Assembly (NCBI RefSeq): GCF_003387475.1
Contig: NZ_QUNO01000006.1
Location: 62,001-126,000, forward strand
Length of the DNA: 64,000 nucleotides
Source: Kutzneria buriramensis
Lineage (GTDB): Bacteria > Actinomycetota > Actinomycetes > Mycobacteriales > Pseudonocardiaceae
Reading direction: 5' to 3'
The notes under the pieces are model-generated. The model saw nothing but the letters and a program-made list of their open reading frames with translations, was not told the origin of the DNA and made no database searches. The translations under genes and the position numbers were made by a program. Below, in pieces: positions 46,127 through 55,921 of the stretch. The first letter of the stretch is position 1. Each line of letters opens with the position of its first letter.

Positions 46127-47326
46127 TCAGCCGATGCGGACCGGCAGCCGGCGCGCCCCCGTCATGTCCATGACCGGGAAGAACGACGGCTGGTCGTCCG
46201 GATCGAGCCGGAGCGTCGGGAACCGGTCCAGCAGGATGTTCAGGGCGACGCGGCCCTCCAGCCGAGCCAGCGGCGACCCGACGCAGTAGTGGCTGCCGCG
46301 GCTGAAACCGATGTGCGGGTTGGGATCGCGGGTGAGGTCGAACTCGTCGGGCCGCTTGAACTGGCGCTCGTCCCGGTTCGCCGCGCCGAGCCACACCACC
46401 AGCATCTGGTCCTTGGGCACCGGGAAGTCGCCGAGCTTGACATCGGTGGTGGTGGCCCGTGAGGTTGCGGGGAAGGGGCTCAGGAATCGCAGCGACTCCT
46501 CGATCGCCGACGGCACCAGCGCGCGGTCGGCGCGGACGCGGGCCTCCTGCTCCGGGTTGGCGTCCAGGCACAGCACCGTGTTGCCCAGCAGCAGCGTGGT
46601 GGTGATGTGGCCGGCGAACAGCACGATGGACGAGAAGCCGGCCACTTCCTCGTCGGACAGCCGCTGGCCGTCGACCTCGGCCTGGACCAGCTTGGTGAGC
46701 AGGTCCTCGCGCGGGTGCTTGCGGCGGTCCCGGAGGTGGTCGAGCAGGTAGCTGTTGAGCTGCCTGGCCTGCTCGGCCAGGATCTGCATGTTGGTGGCGC
46801 CGTCGTCGTCGCCGCTGTCCTGGATGGTGAACGGGCTCTTGGTCTCGGTGATCTTGTACGTCCAGTCCTTGAGCAGCGTGCGGTCGCTGCGGGGCAGGCC
46901 GAGCAGCTCGGCGATCACGATCACCGGCAGCGGGAACGCCACCGCGTCCACGAAGTCGAACCCGGGCTTGCCCTCGACCGCGTCGATCAGCTCGTGGGTG
47001 ATCTCGGCGATCTGCGGCTCGAGGTCGGCGACCACCCGGGGCGTGAACGCGCTCGCGATCAGCTTGCGCATGTTGGTGTGCTCCGGCGGATCCATGTGCG
47101 TGACGTCGCCGTGGTTCATCGACTCGTCGACCTCGTACGGGTAGAGCCGTGCGGTGTCGGAGGAGAAGACCGCCGGATCGCTGAGGACCTCGGCCGACTC
47201 CGGATATCCGTAGATGTGCCAGATGCCCCGGTTCTCGTCGAACACGACGGGACGCTCCGGCTGGATCCCGCGCAGCCAGATGAGATCCGGGTGGACACCC
47301 CAGGCGTCGGGGATGGTCATGGCCAT
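46127..47326 (-). CDS. Cytochrome P450
   Basis: A 399-residue bacterial P450. The ExxR motif is EESLRFLSPFP, the PERF-like region FKRPDEFDLTRDPNPHIGFS and the haem ligand is Cys348 in FSRGSHYCVGSPLARLE. The I-helix reads FAGHITTT: the usual acidic residue before Thr (AG.(E/D)T) is Ile, as I recall for EryK-type P450s, so it should still be active. FSRG replaces the common FG.G. AAGGAGAA lies 8 bases before ATG 47326. Likely role: hydroxylation of an amino acid, free or carrier-bound, or of the peptide. The divergent promoter with DDAH holds operator copy 2. Confidence 0.95.
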   Translation of the reverse strand: MAMTIPDAWGVHPDLIWLRGIQPERPVVFDENRGIWHIYGYPESAEVLSDPAVFSSDTARLYPYEVDESMNHGDVTHMDPPEHTNMRKLIASAFTPRVVADLEPQIAEITHELIDAVEGKPGFDFVDAVAFPLPVIVIAELLGLPRSDRTLLKDWTYKITETKSPFTIQDSGDDDGATNMQILAEQARQLNSYLLDHLRDRRKHPREDLLTKLVQAEVDGQRLSDEEVAGFSSIVLFAGHITTTLLLGNTVLCLDANPEQEARVRADRALVPSAIEESLRFLSPFPATSRATTTDVKLGDFPVPKDQMLVVWLGAANRDERQFKRPDEFDLTRDPNPHIGFSRGSHYCVGSPLARLEGRVALNILLDRFPTLRLDPDDQPSFFPVMDMTGARRLPVRIG

Positions 47327-47697
47327 CGATATTTCTCCTTAATACCGGCATGCGGTGGGAACCTGTGCACGGTTTGCTACGGTGACCCGGGCCATTTCCG
47401 GTTTCCCGGGCCGGCGGAATCGCCGAGCCGCGGCCGCCGTCGACGATACCCCGTGCCAGGCCTGATCTATTGGGTCACGGTCACCGGTGGCGGGCTCGCG
47501 TCAGCGCGGATAATCCTGCTCGGTGGGCCGGTTGTCCTGTCGACAGGACAACGCGGGGCCACCCGTCACGGGACGTGACGATATCGGCCAGCATCGACGG
47601 CGGGCGTGGAATTGCCCGACATTCCCTCGGATCTCGCGTTCCCCGGCGGCAGCGGAAACACCGGAACGGCTATCGCACCCGACTCGTGAGGACTGAC
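47327..47697. promoter_or_regulatory. Divergent P450/dimethylargininase promoter with operator copy 2
   Basis: A 371-bp divergent region. At 47531-47552 the half-site GTTGTCCTGTC is followed directly by its exact inverse GACAGGACAAC, a perfect 22-bp palindrome centred on GTCGAC. It matches copy 1 (39814) and copy 3 (49294). No gene is supported in this stretch. Confidence 0.75.
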
Positions 47698-48528
47698 ATG
47701 AACGACGCGACCAGGACGATGAGACGCCGCACCTACCTGATGTGCCGGCCGCTCCACTTCGACGTCACCTACTCGATCAACCCGTGGATGGATCCCGGCC
47801 GGCCGACCTCGCCGGACGTCGGGTTGACCCAGTGGAAGTGGCTGCACGACCAGCTGGTGGACCTCGGGCATCGGGTCGTGCTGATCGAGCCGGAGCCGGG
47901 TCTGCCGGACATGGTGTTCGCCGCGAACGGCGCGATCACCGTCGACGGCCGGGCGCTGGTCGCGCGGTTCCGGCACGACTGCCGGACCGGGGAGTCGCGG
48001 GCCTATCTCGAGTGGTTCCGCCGCAACGGCTGGGCCGAGGTCGCGCAGGCGCGGCACGTCAACGAGGGCGAGGGGGACTTCCTCCTGGTGGGCGACCAGT
48101 TCCTGGCGGGATCCGGGTTCCGCACCGAACCCCGCGCGCACGAGGAGGTGGCGACCTTCTTCGGCCGGGACGTGGTCGGCCTGACGCTGATCGACCCGCG
48201 GTTCTACCACCTCGACACCGCGCTCGCCGTGCTCGACGACGACGAGGTCATGTACTACCCGCCGGCCTTCTCGCCGGAGAGCCGCGAGCGGCTCGCCGCG
48301 GACTTTCCCGACGCCGTCCTGGTGGGTGAGGCCGAGGCTGAGGCGTTCGGGGTCAACGCGGTGTCCGACGGCGTGCACGTCCTGCTTCCCGAGCACGGCG
48401 GCCGGCTCGCGGGCCAGCTTGCCGAGCGCGGCTACGTGCCGATCGGCGTCGACATGTCGGAGCTGCTCAAGGCCGGTGGCGCGGTGAAGTGCTGCGCCAA
48501 CGAGCTGCGCGGCGGTCCGGACGACTGA
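47698..48528 (+). CDS. Dimethylargininase-family (DDAH) amidinohydrolase
   Basis: A 276-residue protein of the DDAH/arginine-deiminase superfamily. It shows the substrate loop YSINPWMD, PDMVFAANGAI, EGEGDFLLVG, the catalytic His171 in FYHLDTALAVL and the nucleophilic Cys265 or Cys266 in AVKCCANEL. Such enzymes convert arginine or N-substituted arginines to citrulline plus an amine or ammonia. GAGGACTGAC precedes the ATG. Inside an NRPS cluster it could supply citrulline or a modified ornithine as a building block; it could also be an arginine-catabolism gene recruited here. It shares operator copy 2 with the divergent P450. Confidence 0.9.
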   Translation: MNDATRTMRRRTYLMCRPLHFDVTYSINPWMDPGRPTSPDVGLTQWKWLHDQLVDLGHRVVLIEPEPGLPDMVFAANGAITVDGRALVARFRHDCRTGESRAYLEWFRRNGWAEVAQARHVNEGEGDFLLVGDQFLAGSGFRTEPRAHEEVATFFGRDVVGLTLIDPRFYHLDTALAVLDDDEVMYYPPAFSPESRERLAADFPDAVLVGEAEAEAFGVNAVSDGVHVLLPEHGGRLAGQLAERGYVPIGVDMSELLKAGGAVKCCANELRGGPDD

Positions 48529-48534
48529 CCATCG

Positions 48535-48562
48535 GCTGGCTGCCGGCAACCCGGCAGCCAGC
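48535..48562. terminator. Bidirectional hairpin terminator
   Basis: A perfect 12-bp stem (GCTGGCTGCCGG with CCGGCAGCCAGC) and a CAAC loop, lying between the convergent ends of the dimethylargininase and PaiB-like genes. It has no T-tract but is very stable and symmetric, so it should serve both directions. Confidence 0.8.
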
Positions 48563-48568
48563 GCGCCG

Positions 48569-49231
48569 TCACTCCGCGTCCGCGAGCCTGCCCATCATGG
48601 CCGCGATCGCCTTGTGGTTGCTGGATTCCCGCTCGGCGAAGGACTCCCGCACCCGCGCGCGGACGTCGGCGTCCTGCTCCTGGCTGAGCTTGAACATGCC
48701 GTCGACGTGGGAGACCGTGACGCGGAACGCGCCGACCGCCGGCACGATGCGACGGAAGTACTCGACCGACTCGGACATCGCCCAGCCGGCGCCGAAGCGG
48801 GCCTCGAACGCGCGCACGGTGGCCATCACCGTCTCAAGGGTCTCGTCGCCGGCCGCCTCGGCGTCCACTCGGCGCAGCAAGCCGCGCGCGTGCACCGCAG
48901 TGAAGTTCCAGGTCGGGGCGGCCGGGGTGCGCTGGTAGAGCGTCGGCGACACGTAGGCGTGCGGGCCGGTGAAGACGATCACCACCGGCGTCTCCGACTC
49001 CAGCGCCGCCCAGTGCGGATTCGACCGGTTCATGTGGCCCCACAGGGTGGCCCCGACGATCTCGCCGGGCGGCCGGTCCGGGTCGTGCGGGTCGGGAATG
49101 ACCGGCACATGGGTCGCAAAGGGGCCGGCCGGTCCGTTACCGTTGCTCACCAGCTCGGCCAGCGGGTTCTCGCGGATCAGGTCGGTCATCCACGATTCGT
49201 TCGGTTCATGGTAATGGTGTGGAACGAACAT
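48569..49231 (-). CDS. PaiB-like FMN-binding protein
   Basis: A 220-residue protein of the PaiB/FMN-binding negative regulator family. It starts MFVPHHYHEPNESWMTDLIR and has GATLWGHMNRSNPHW, VIVFTGPHAYVSPTLYQRTP and VPTWNFTAVHARGLLRRVD-type text (WNF.AVH), all family signatures of the split-barrel flavin fold. In Bacillus PaiB affects sporulation and enzyme genes; in antibiotic clusters its role is undefined and could be a flavin-linked oxidase or repressor. GAGAGGAA precedes ATG 49231. It is divergent from the first NRPS gene. Confidence 0.9.
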   Translation of the reverse strand: MFVPHHYHEPNESWMTDLIRENPLAELVSNGNGPAGPFATHVPVIPDPHDPDRPPGEIVGATLWGHMNRSNPHWAALESETPVVIVFTGPHAYVSPTLYQRTPAAPTWNFTAVHARGLLRRVDAEAAGDETLETVMATVRAFEARFGAGWAMSESVEYFRRIVPAVGAFRVTVSHVDGMFKLSQEQDADVRARVRESFAERESSNHKAIAAMMGRLADAE

Positions 49232-49293
49232 GCGGATTCCTCTCTCGGTATTCAGAACACCGTGGGATCGCCCGCAAATACTAAGGATGCCCG

Positions 49294-49315
49294 GTTGTCC
49301 TGTCGACGGGACGGC
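49294..49315. promoter_or_regulatory. Palindromic operator, copy 3
   Basis: GTTGTCCTGTCGACGGGAC, continuing GGC, shares its left half exactly with copy 2 (47531) and has two changes in the right half (GACGGGACGGC for GACAGGACAAC). It sits between the divergent PaiB-like gene and the first NRPS gene, 148 bp before the NRPS start, in the expected promoter zone. Confidence 0.7.
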
Positions 49316-49462
49316 CGATGCGTGACCGATCGGGAGCGGACCCGAAACCGGGTTGACCGGACCGCCTCCGGAGTATGACGGTATTGGGCGTCGGGCTCGG
49401 GCCGGCGTTCGGAGTCCCTGATACGCGACTGTCGCAGCGAACGTCAACGAATTGTCCGCTCT

Positions 49463-52400
49463 ATGAGTTCGGATGGTGTTGTGCAGATGGACGTGTTGTC
49501 TGGCGCCGAGTGGGAACGCGTCGTCGTGGGGTGGAACGAGACGTCGTACGGAGTTCGTGACGCGACCCTGGGCGCGGTCTTCGAGCGGCAGGTGGCCCGC
49601 GGCGCGGACCGTCCGGCCGTGGTCTTCGAAGGCCGGACATTGACCTACGGCGAGTTCGACACCCGGGTGAATCGGGTCGCCCACTGGCTGCTGGACAACG
49701 GTGTGGAGCCGGGTTCGGTGGTGGGAGTGCGCCTACCCCGGTCCTTCGACCTGGTGGTCGCGATCTACGCGATCGTGCGGGCAGGCGCGGTGTTTCTGCC
49801 GATGGAGACCGATCTGCCCGCCGAGCGCGTGGCCTGGATGGTCGCCGACGCGGAGCCCGCGCTGGTGATCGAGGAGATGCCGGACGCGGCGGGGTACCCC
49901 GCCGAGAACCCCGGCGTCCGCGTGTCGGCCGACCACGCCGCCTACGTGATCTACACGTCCGGATCGACCGGTCGGCCCAAAGGCGTGGTGGTGTCGCACC
50001 GGTCGATCGTGAACCGGATCGTGTGGGGCCACGCCGAGTACGGCATCGGCCGCGAGGTCCGGATGGTGCTGAAGACGTCCGTCGGGTTCGACGTGTCCGT
50101 GCCCGAGCTGTTCTGGCCGCTGCTGGTAGGCGGCGTGCTGGTGATTGCGCGTCCGGACGGCCACAAGGATCCCGAGTACCTCGCCGGCCTGATCCGCGAG
50201 CAGAACGTCACGGACATCGACTTCGTCCCGTCCATGCTGGCGGCCTTCGTGGCCGAGCCGGCGGCGGCGCAGTGCCGGAGCCTGCGCCGGATCGAGGCGG
50301 CCGGCGAGGCGCTTACCACGGAGCTGGCCCAGCGGTGCGCCGCCGTGCTGCCGTGGGTGGAGCTGCACAACCTTTACGGGCCGACCGAGGCTGCCGTCGA
50401 GGTCACCGCATGGCAGTACCAACCGGCGTCCGACGCCGGGGCGGGCGTGCCGATCGGTCGGCCGGTGTGGAACACCCGGGTGTACGTGCTGGACTCCGCG
50501 TTACGGCCGGTGGCCCCCGGGGTTCGCGGCGAGCTGTATCTGGCCGGCGTGCAGCTGGCGTCGGGGTACCTGAACCGCACGGCGCTGACGGCGGAGCGGT
50601 TCGTGGCCAACCCGTTCACGCCTGGCGAGCGGATGTACCGGACCGGGGACGTGGTGAGCTGGCGTGACGACGGCGCCCTGGAGTACGTCGGCCGGGCCGA
50701 TTTCCAGGTGAAGGTGCGCGGTTTCCGGATCGAGCCCGCGGAGATCGAAGCGGCGCTGCTGGCCCATCCCCGGATCGCCGGGGCCACCGTCGTCGCCCGC
50801 GCCGACCGCGGCCGCACCCAGCTGGTCGGCTACGTCGTGCCGGCTGCCACCGAGGCCGCGGACTTCGCCTTCCGCACCGGTCCCAGCGCGGCCGAGCTGC
50901 GCGACTTCCTCCGCCGACGCCTGCCGGAGTTCATGGTCCCCGCCACATTCGTGGCACTGGAACGGTTTCCGCTGACGCCGAGCGGGAAGGTGGACCGGGG
51001 CGCGTTGCCGGCACCGGTCTTCGCGGACCAGACCTACCGCGCACCCGGCACTCCCAGGGAGGAGATCCTGGCGGCCGCGTTCGCGGAGGTGCTCGGACGG
51101 CCCCAGGTGGGCGTCGACGACGACTTCTTCCTCGTGGGCGGCGACAGCATCCAGGCCATCCAGGTCGTGGCGCGCGCACGGGCACACGGCGTCGTGGTGA
51201 GCGCGGGCGAGATCTTCCGGCACCGAACCGTCGCCGAACTCGCGGCAGTGGCGACCGATGGGCACGGCGCCGGAACCGCGCCGGCCGCGCACGACGACGG
51301 CGTCGGGTGGATGCCGCAGTTGCCGGTCGCCCGGTGGTACCGCGAACTCGGGCGGGGATTCGAGCGGTTCCTCCAGGCCGTGCTGCTCAAGCTGCCGGAG
51401 GGCGTCGACGCGGCCGGCCTCACGCGCACGCTCACCGCGGTGCTGGATCGGCACGACGTGCTGCGGTCGCGGCTGGTGGCCGACGGCATGGTGGTGGACC
51501 CGCCGGGTTCCGTCGCCGTCGACCAGCTCATCCACCGTGTCGAGTGCGACGGGCGATGGGACGGCGAGGCCTGGCGTGGGCTCGCGCTGCGCGAGCTGGA
51601 GGCGGCGGCCGGCCGGCTGGATCCGTCGGCCGGGATCGTCGCCCAGTTCGTGTGGTTCGCCCCGACCGAGCCGGGGCCGGGGCGGCTGCTGATGGCCCTG
51701 CACCACCTCGTGGTCGACGGCGTGTCCTGGCGCATCCTGATGCCCGACCTCGCGATGGCCTGGAAGCAGGCGCGGGCCGGTCGGGAGCCGTCCCTGTCTC
51801 CGGTGCCGACGTCGATGCGCCGGTGGGCGCAGGACCTGATGACCGAGGCGCACACAGCCCGCCGGTCGGCGGAGCTCCCGTTATGGCGGTCCATCGTGGA
51901 TGGACCTGACCCGGCGCTGGGTGTCCGCCGGCTCGACCGGGCCACGGACGTGATGTCCACGGTGCACAGGGTTTCCGTGGAGTTGCCGGTGTCCGTGACC
52001 GAGGCGGTGCTGACGACGGTGCCGGCGGCGTTTCACGGTCGGGTCGACGACGGGTTGCTGGCGGGGTTGGCGCTGGCGGTCACGAAGTGGCGTCGCGCCA
52101 GGGGAGTGGACGAGCCAACCACGCTGCTGCGGCTGGAAGGGCACGGGCGCGAGGAGGAGACGGTGGCCGGCGCGGACCTGTCCCGCACCGTGGGGTGGTT
52201 CACGAGCGTCTTCCCCGTCCGGCTCGACCTGTCCGGGATCGACCTCGACGACGCGTTCGCCGGCGGCACCGCCGCCGGGACGGCGCTCAAGACGGTCAAG
52301 GAGCAGATGCTGGCGGTGCCCGACCGGGGCATCGGCTACGGACTGCTGCGGCACCTGAATCCCGAGACCGCCGCGGTGCTGCGGGAGTTCCCACTGGGAC

Positions 52401-55400
52401 AGATCGGATTCAACTACCTGGGGCGGTTCTCCGCTGCCGACATGCCCGAGAGCCTGCGCGGGCTCGGCTGGACGCGGACGGACGAACTGGTCGAACTCGC
52501 CGAGCTCGACGCGGCGCACGGCCCGGACATGCCCGCACCCTGCGAGATCGACATCAACGCCACCGTCACCGACTCTGCCGACGGCCCCCGGCTCCGCGCG
52601 GTGTTCGCCGCGCCGACCGGTGTGCTGTCCCCGACCGACGTCGAGGAGCTCGCCGACCTCTGGTGCGCGGCCCTGCACGGGCTGGTGAGGCATGCCGCCG
52701 AGCCCGGCGCCGGCGGGTTGACCCCGTCGGACGTGTTGCTGGACAGGGTGAGCCAGGGCGAGATCGACACGTGGGAGGAGCGCTTTCCGGTACTGGCCGA
52801 CGTGTGGCCGCTGACGCCGCTCCAGAACGGTTTGCTGTTCGAGTCCCTTGTGGACGATCCGAGTCGGGACGCCTACCGGGTGCAGTACACGCTGCGGCTG
52901 TCCGGGCCGGTCGACGCGCGCCGGCTGCGCGCGGCCGGCCAGGCGCTGCTCGACCGGCACGCCAGCCTGCGCGCGGCGTTCGTGCCCAACACCGCAGGCG
53001 ATCTCGTGCAACTCGTCGTCGACGGCGTCGTCCTGCCATGGCGGGAAGTCGATCTGAGCGGCGAGGAGCGCCAGGCTGAGGCGCTGCGGCGAGTTCTGGC
53101 CGAGGAGCTGTCCACGCCCTTCGATCTGACGGCGCCGCCGGTGCTGCGGCTGGCCCTCGTCCGCATGGCGGAGGACCGGTGGGAGCTCGTGCTGACGTCG
53201 CATCACGTGCTGTTCGACGGCTGGTCGATTCCGGTCATGATGCGGGACCTGCTGCGGCTCTACGCTCGCGACGGAGACGGTTCGGAACTGCCGCCGGCGC
53301 GCGGCTACCGGGACTTTCTGGCGTGGCTGCGACGGCAGAACCGCGACGCGTCATCCCGCGTCTGGGCCGAGGAGTTCCAGGGATTCGACGAGCCGACGAT
53401 GCTCGCCTCCGGCGTCAGCGGCGCGAAATCGGGCATCGGGGCGATCGACGTTCCGATGGCGCCCGACGTCGCCCGGAGGCTGTCCGACCGCGCCGCCGAG
53501 CTGCGCGTCACGCTGAACACCGTGGTCCAAGGCGCTTGGGCGGTCCTGTTGGGACAGTTGACCGGCCGACGGGATGTCGCCTTCGGGGCCACGGTGGCGG
53601 GCCGGCCGCCCACACTGGCCGGCGCGGAGTCCATGGTCGGGATGTTCCTCAACACGGTGCCGGTGCGGGTGCGGTGGCAGCCGGGCGACACGCTCGCCGA
53701 ACTGATGGCCGGCTTGCAGCAGCGGCAGAGCACGCTGCTCGAAGACCACCACCATCCGCTGGCCGACATCCAGCGGGCCACCGGGCTACCCGCGCTGTTC
53801 GACACCTACGTCGCCTTCGAGTCCTTCCCGCTCGACGGCGCCGGCATGGAGGCGGCGAGCGAGGAGGCCGGAATCGCCTTCACCGGGCTGGACCTCTTCG
53901 TCACGACGCACTACCCGCTGACCGTGTTGGCCCTACCCGGCAACGACTCCCTCCGGCTCGTGCTGCACCACCAACTCGCAGCGTTCGACCACGACACCGC
54001 CGCGTCCATCGCCAAACGATTCGCAGCGGTGTTGGCGGAGCTTGCTTCCGACCCGCAGCGACGGGTCGACGGGGTCGACCTGCTCACGCCCTTGGAGCGG
54101 AGCCGGCTGCTGCCAGCGGTCGGTGAGCCGGCAGCAGGGGAGACGATCCCTGACCGGTTCGAGCGGCAGGCCAGCGCGACGCCGGACGCCGTGGCGCTGG
54201 TCACCGAGGACGGTGAACTCACCTTCGGTGAACTCAACGACCGGGCGAATCGGTCGGCGCACGGCCTGATCGCGCTCGGCATCGGGCCGGGGTCGCTGGT
54301 GGCGGTCGCGTTGCCGCGAACGGCCGACCTGATCGTGACGTTGCTGGGAGTGCTCAAGTCCGGCGCCGGGTACCTGCCGGTCGACCCGGCGTACCCGAGC
54401 TCTCGGCTGGCGGACATCATCCGCGACGCCGGCCCGTCCCTCACCGTCGCCGATGCGTCGACCCGGGACGTGCTGCCCGACAACGACGTCCCCCTGCTGC
54501 CCCCGGCCCGGATCGCTGGCCGTCACGCGCACGACCCCGTCGACACGGACCGGATTCGGCCGCTCAGCCCGGACGACGTCGCCTACGCGATGTACACCTC
54601 CGGGTCGACCGGCCGCCCGAAGGGCGTGCTGATCACGCACCGAAACGTGACCAACTGCGTGCCGGGACTCGTGGCCAGCCTGGGAGTGCCGCCGGGTTCG
54701 CGGATGCTGGCGGCGACGTCGGTCAACTTCGACGTGTCGGTCTTCGAGATCTTCTCGACGCTCTGCACCGGCGGCACCGTCGAGCTGGTTCGGGACGTGT
54801 CGGTTCTCGGACTTCGGGGCGGCTGGTCGGGCGGCGTCATCAGCTCGGTGCCGACGGTCTTCGGCGAGCTGCTGGACGAGCTGGCGGGCTCGATCGACGT
54901 GCGGACCCTGGTGTTCGCCGGCGAGGCGCTGCCCGGCTCGCTGGTGCGGCGAGTCCGGAACGCGATCCCCGGGGTCCGAGTGGTCAACGGCTACGGGCAG
55001 AGCGAAACCTTCTACGCCACCACCTTCTCCCTCGCCGCCGCGGACGGCTGGGACGGCGCCGTGCTGCCGATCGGCACGCCGTTGGACAACGTGCGTGCCT
55101 ACGTGCTCGGCCCCGGCCTCGCCCCGGTGCCACCGGGAGTGGCCGGGGAGCTGTACGTCGCCGGGGCCTCGGTAGGTCGCGGCTACCACCGTCGTCCGGA
55201 TCTGACCGCAGACCGGTTCGTCGCGGATCCCTTCGGGCCGCCCGGATCCCGGATGTACCGCACGGGCGACCGCGCCCGCTGGCGCCCCGACGGTCCGCTG
55301 GAATACCTGGGGCGGGACGACACGCAGGTGAAGATCCGCGGTGTCCGCGTCGAGCCCGCCGAGGTCGAGGCCGTGCTGGCCGCGCATCCCGACGTCAGCC

Positions 55401-55921
55401 AGGCGATCGTCCTGGCCCGCGCGGGCCGCGGCGCGAGCACGGCCAAGCGATTGGTGGCCTACGTCGTCGCCGGCGGCCCGGTGGACGGCCTGCGGGAGTT
55501 CGTGTCCGAGCGGCTGCCGGACGTCATGGTGCCGTCGGCATTCGTCGAGTTGGACGGCTTTCCCTTGCTGCCCAACGGAAAGCTGGACCGCAAGGCGCTG
55601 CCGGAGCCGGCGGCCGCCCACCGCGGGTACCGCGCGCCGCGGACCCCGGGCGAGGACGTGCTGTGCGGCCTGTACGCCGAGGTGCTCGGCCTGGACCGGG
55701 TCGGCGTCGACGACGACTTCTTCGAGCTGGGCGGACATTCGCTGGTGGCGATCCGCCTGGTCAGCCGGCTGCGGGCGACGCTCGGCGTCGAGGTGCCGAT
55801 CCGGACCGTGTTCCGGCACCGCACGGTCGCCGAGCTGGCCCGCGAACTCGACACCGCCGCGGCCGCCGCGAGCCGGCCACGCCTGCGCAAGATGACCGAC
55901 CGAGGAGTGGAATCGCCGTGA
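49463..55921 (+). CDS. NRPS, initiation module A-T-E plus C-A-T
   Basis: A 2152-residue nonribosomal peptide synthetase. A1 comes first with no condensation domain, so this is an initiation module: [11 protein letters not shown] near residue 163, carrier [10 protein letters not shown] near 559. Then an epimerisation domain ([14 protein letters not shown] near 748), a condensation domain of the D-acceptor type ([19 protein letters not shown] near 1247), A2 ([11 protein letters not shown] near 1710) and T2 ([10 protein letters not shown] near 2088). By alignment with GrsA I read the ten pocket residues as D-V-P-D-E-A-L-V-E-K for A1 and D-V-F-S-V-A-G-Y-A-K for A2. The acidic A1 pocket suggests a basic side chain; A2 resembles, from memory, piperazate-type codes. 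The start ATG 49463 has a weak ribosome site; ATG 49487 is possible. No MbtH gene is in view. Confidence 0.93.
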   Translation: MSSDGVVQMDVLSGAEWERVVVGWNETSYGVRDATLGAVFERQVARGADRPAVVFEGRTLTYGEFDTRVNRVAHWLLDNGVEPGSVVGVRLPRSFDLVVAIYAIVRAGAVFLPMETDLPAERVAWMVADAEPALVIEEMPDAAGYPAENPGVRVSADHAAYVIYTSGSTGRPKGVVVSHRSIVNRIVWGHAEYGIGREVRMVLKTSVGFDVSVPELFWPLLVGGVLVIARPDGHKDPEYLAGLIREQNVTDIDFVPSMLAAFVAEPAAAQCRSLRRIEAAGEALTTELAQRCAAVLPWVELHNLYGPTEAAVEVTAWQYQPASDAGAGVPIGRPVWNTRVYVLDSALRPVAPGVRGELYLAGVQLASGYLNRTALTAERFVANPFTPGERMYRTGDVVSWRDDGALEYVGRADFQVKVRGFRIEPAEIEAALLAHPRIAGATVVARADRGRTQLVGYVVPAATEAADFAFRTGPSAAELRDFLRRRLPEFMVPATFVALERFPLTPSGKVDRGALPAPVFADQTYRAPGTPREEILAAAFAEVLGRPQVGVDDDFFLVGGDSIQAIQVVARARAHGVVVSAGEIFRHRTVAELAAVATDGHGAGTAPAAHDDGVGWMPQLPVARWYRELGRGFERFLQAVLLKLPEGVDAAGLTRTLTAVLDRHDVLRSRLVADGMVVDPPGSVAVDQLIHRVECDGRWDGEAWRGLALRELEAAAGRLDPSAGIVAQFVWFAPTEPGPGRLLMALHHLVVDGVSWRILMPDLAMAWKQARAGREPSLSPVPTSMRRWAQDLMTEAHTARRSAELPLWRSIVDGPDPALGVRRLDRATDVMSTVHRVSVELPVSVTEAVLTTVPAAFHGRVDDGLLAGLALAVTKWRRARGVDEPTTLLRLEGHGREEETVAGADLSRTVGWFTSVFPVRLDLSGIDLDDAFAGGTAAGTALKTVKEQMLAVPDRGIGYGLLRHLNPETAAVLREFPLGQIGFNYLGRFSAADMPESLRGLGWTRTDELVELAELDAAHGPDMPAPCEIDINATVTDSADGPRLRAVFAAPTGVLSPTDVEELADLWCAALHGLVRHAAEPGAGGLTPSDVLLDRVSQGEIDTWEERFPVLADVWPLTPLQNGLLFESLVDDPSRDAYRVQYTLRLSGPVDARRLRAAGQALLDRHASLRAAFVPNTAGDLVQLVVDGVVLPWREVDLSGEERQAEALRRVLAEELSTPFDLTAPPVLRLALVRMAEDRWELVLTSHHVLFDGWSIPVMMRDLLRLYARDGDGSELPPARGYRDFLAWLRRQNRDASSRVWAEEFQGFDEPTMLASGVSGAKSGIGAIDVPMAPDVARRLSDRAAELRVTLNTVVQGAWAVLLGQLTGRRDVAFGATVAGRPPTLAGAESMVGMFLNTVPVRVRWQPGDTLAELMAGLQQRQSTLLEDHHHPLADIQRATGLPALFDTYVAFESFPLDGAGMEAASEEAGIAFTGLDLFVTTHYPLTVLALPGNDSLRLVLHHQLAAFDHDTAASIAKRFAAVLAELASDPQRRVDGVDLLTPLERSRLLPAVGEPAAGETIPDRFERQASATPDAVALVTEDGELTFGELNDRANRSAHGLIALGIGPGSLVAVALPRTADLIVTLLGVLKSGAGYLPVDPAYPSSRLADIIRDAGPSLTVADASTRDVLPDNDVPLLPPARIAGRHAHDPVDTDRIRPLSPDDVAYAMYTSGSTGRPKGVLITHRNVTNCVPGLVASLGVPPGSRMLAATSVNFDVSVFEIFSTLCTGGTVELVRDVSVLGLRGGWSGGVISSVPTVFGELLDELAGSIDVRTLVFAGEALPGSLVRRVRNAIPGVRVVNGYGQSETFYATTFSLAAADGWDGAVLPIGTPLDNVRAYVLGPGLAPVPPGVAGELYVAGASVGRGYHRRPDLTADRFVADPFGPPGSRMYRTGDRARWRPDGPLEYLGRDDTQVKIRGVRVEPAEVEAVLAAHPDVSQAIVLARAGRGASTAKRLVAYVVAGGPVDGLREFVSERLPDVMVPSAFVELDGFPLLPNGKLDRKALPEPAAAHRGYRAPRTPGEDVLCGLYAEVLGLDRVGVDDDFFELGGHSLVAIRLVSRLRATLGVEVPIRTVFRHRTVAELARELDTAAAAASRPRLRKMTDRGVESP

